A DNA stretch of 14,451 bases, from assembly GCA_023425865.1 (NCBI GenBank), contig JAFABV010000031.1:1-14451 (forward strand), read 5' to 3'. The DNA comes from Bacteroidota bacterium (GTDB lineage: Bacteria > Bacteroidota > Bacteroidia > Bacteroidales > Bacteroidaceae). A model generated the notes under the pieces. The model was not told the DNA's origin and did not search any database. It was given only the letters and a program-made list of their open reading frames with translations. Each line of letters opens with the position of its first letter. The first letter of the stretch is position 1. Shown piece after piece: positions 14,067 to 14,451 of the stretch. A program made the translations under genes and the position numbers.

Positions 14067-14192
14067 TGTCACGCAGGAATGATTTTTTTGTCACGCAGAT
14101 TTTTTATTTTTGTCACGCAGAGCCGCAGAGTGTTTAGAGCTGCGGCTCTGCGTGCCAAAAACACCATCGTGAAAAACCCACCACCACGCATG
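14067..14192. repeat. H-module fold-back repeat, right-hand copy
   Basis: TTGTCACGCAG occurs three times (about 14067, 14088 and 14110), each after a T-rich stretch. The third begins a perfect 15-bp inverted repeat: CACGCAGAGCCGCAG (14114-14128) against CTGCGGCTCTGCGTG (14140-14154), with an 11-nt loop. The tail GTGAAAAACCCACCACCACGCATG matches the ends of the other H copies. No gene is supported. Confidence 0.8.
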
Positions 14193-14386
14193 TTTTTTTT
14201 AACACGGATGGCACGGAATTTTCGGAATTGCCATCCGGCACACCTTGATACTACGGATCATCGCTTTGCGATGGGCGGATACCACGGAAACCTGCCTCCC
14301 CTGTCTCATTGACCACACCCTCGTAATGCGGAACGTGGTAACGCCCAATACATACGCCACATCCACTTGTTCAACAATCCACTGGC
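14193..14386 (+). repeat. Dispersed repeat module D, right-hand copy
   Basis: This copy runs parallel to 267-446: T-run, AACACGGATGGCACGG, CCATCCGGCACACCTTGATA, the CATCGC-TTT-GCGATG hairpin, GGATACCACGGAAACC, CTCATTGACCACA and CAATCCACTGGC. As at the left end of the window it directly follows an H module, so H plus D travel as one unit. The last 65 bp (14387-14451) show nothing recognisable. Confidence 0.8.
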
Positions 14387-14451
14387 ATGTTTACGGGTAA
14401 CGATAGTATTGGCTACGGACAATGATTCCGCCGGTGTCATCCGCCAAGGGC

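Overview
The window looks like chromosome of a gut or oral Bacteroidota bacterium, most likely Prevotella or a close relative. Five places carry the Bacteroidota -7 promoter box (TAnnTTTG). The gene families (DUF4861, GH106-like glycosidase, OMP_b-brl_3-type outer-membrane barrel, MINPP-type phosphatase, short M15 peptidase, RteC-like protein) are typical of that phylum. No rRNA, tRNA, intact insertion sequence or CRISPR array was found.

Layout. Positions 1-1700 hold no credible gene. They are a dense nest of repeats: a four-copy 23-bp palindromic tandem array, then a composite element whose two halves mirror each other around about position 625, with a 250-270-bp tandem duplication and a further fold-back unit on its right. 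Relatives of the same two repeat modules return at 5633-5806 and 14067-14386. From 1727 to 5627 a divergent pair encodes a secreted DUF4861 protein (-) and a secreted GH106-like glycosidase (+), which suggests breakdown of a rhamnose-containing (pectic) glycan. A repeat hairpin separates the glycosidase from the convergent gene for the manganese exporter MntP (5965-6543, -). From 6890 to 9098 a probable two-gene operon encodes a secreted MINPP/phytase-like histidine phosphatase and a lipoprotein DNA/RNA endonuclease, a plausible phosphate and nucleotide scavenging pair. A visibly more AT-rich 960-residue outer-membrane barrel follows (9250-12132), preceded by a promoter box and a strong leader hairpin.

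From 12133 to 13025 is a small accessory patch: a 48-residue ORF with a strong Shine-Dalgarno and its own promoter, a 4-bp-overlapping truncated partner with decayed sequence behind it, and two 92-bp direct repeats. Five of the six differences between those repeats fall at synonymous third positions of one open frame, so the repeat looks protein-coding. On the right, a minus-strand operon encodes an RteC-like small protein and a M15 peptidase and ends in a clear intrinsic terminator. No complete new multi-gene system is evident. The best leads are the 92-bp coding-like repeat with the small-gene pair, and the fold-back repeat element.
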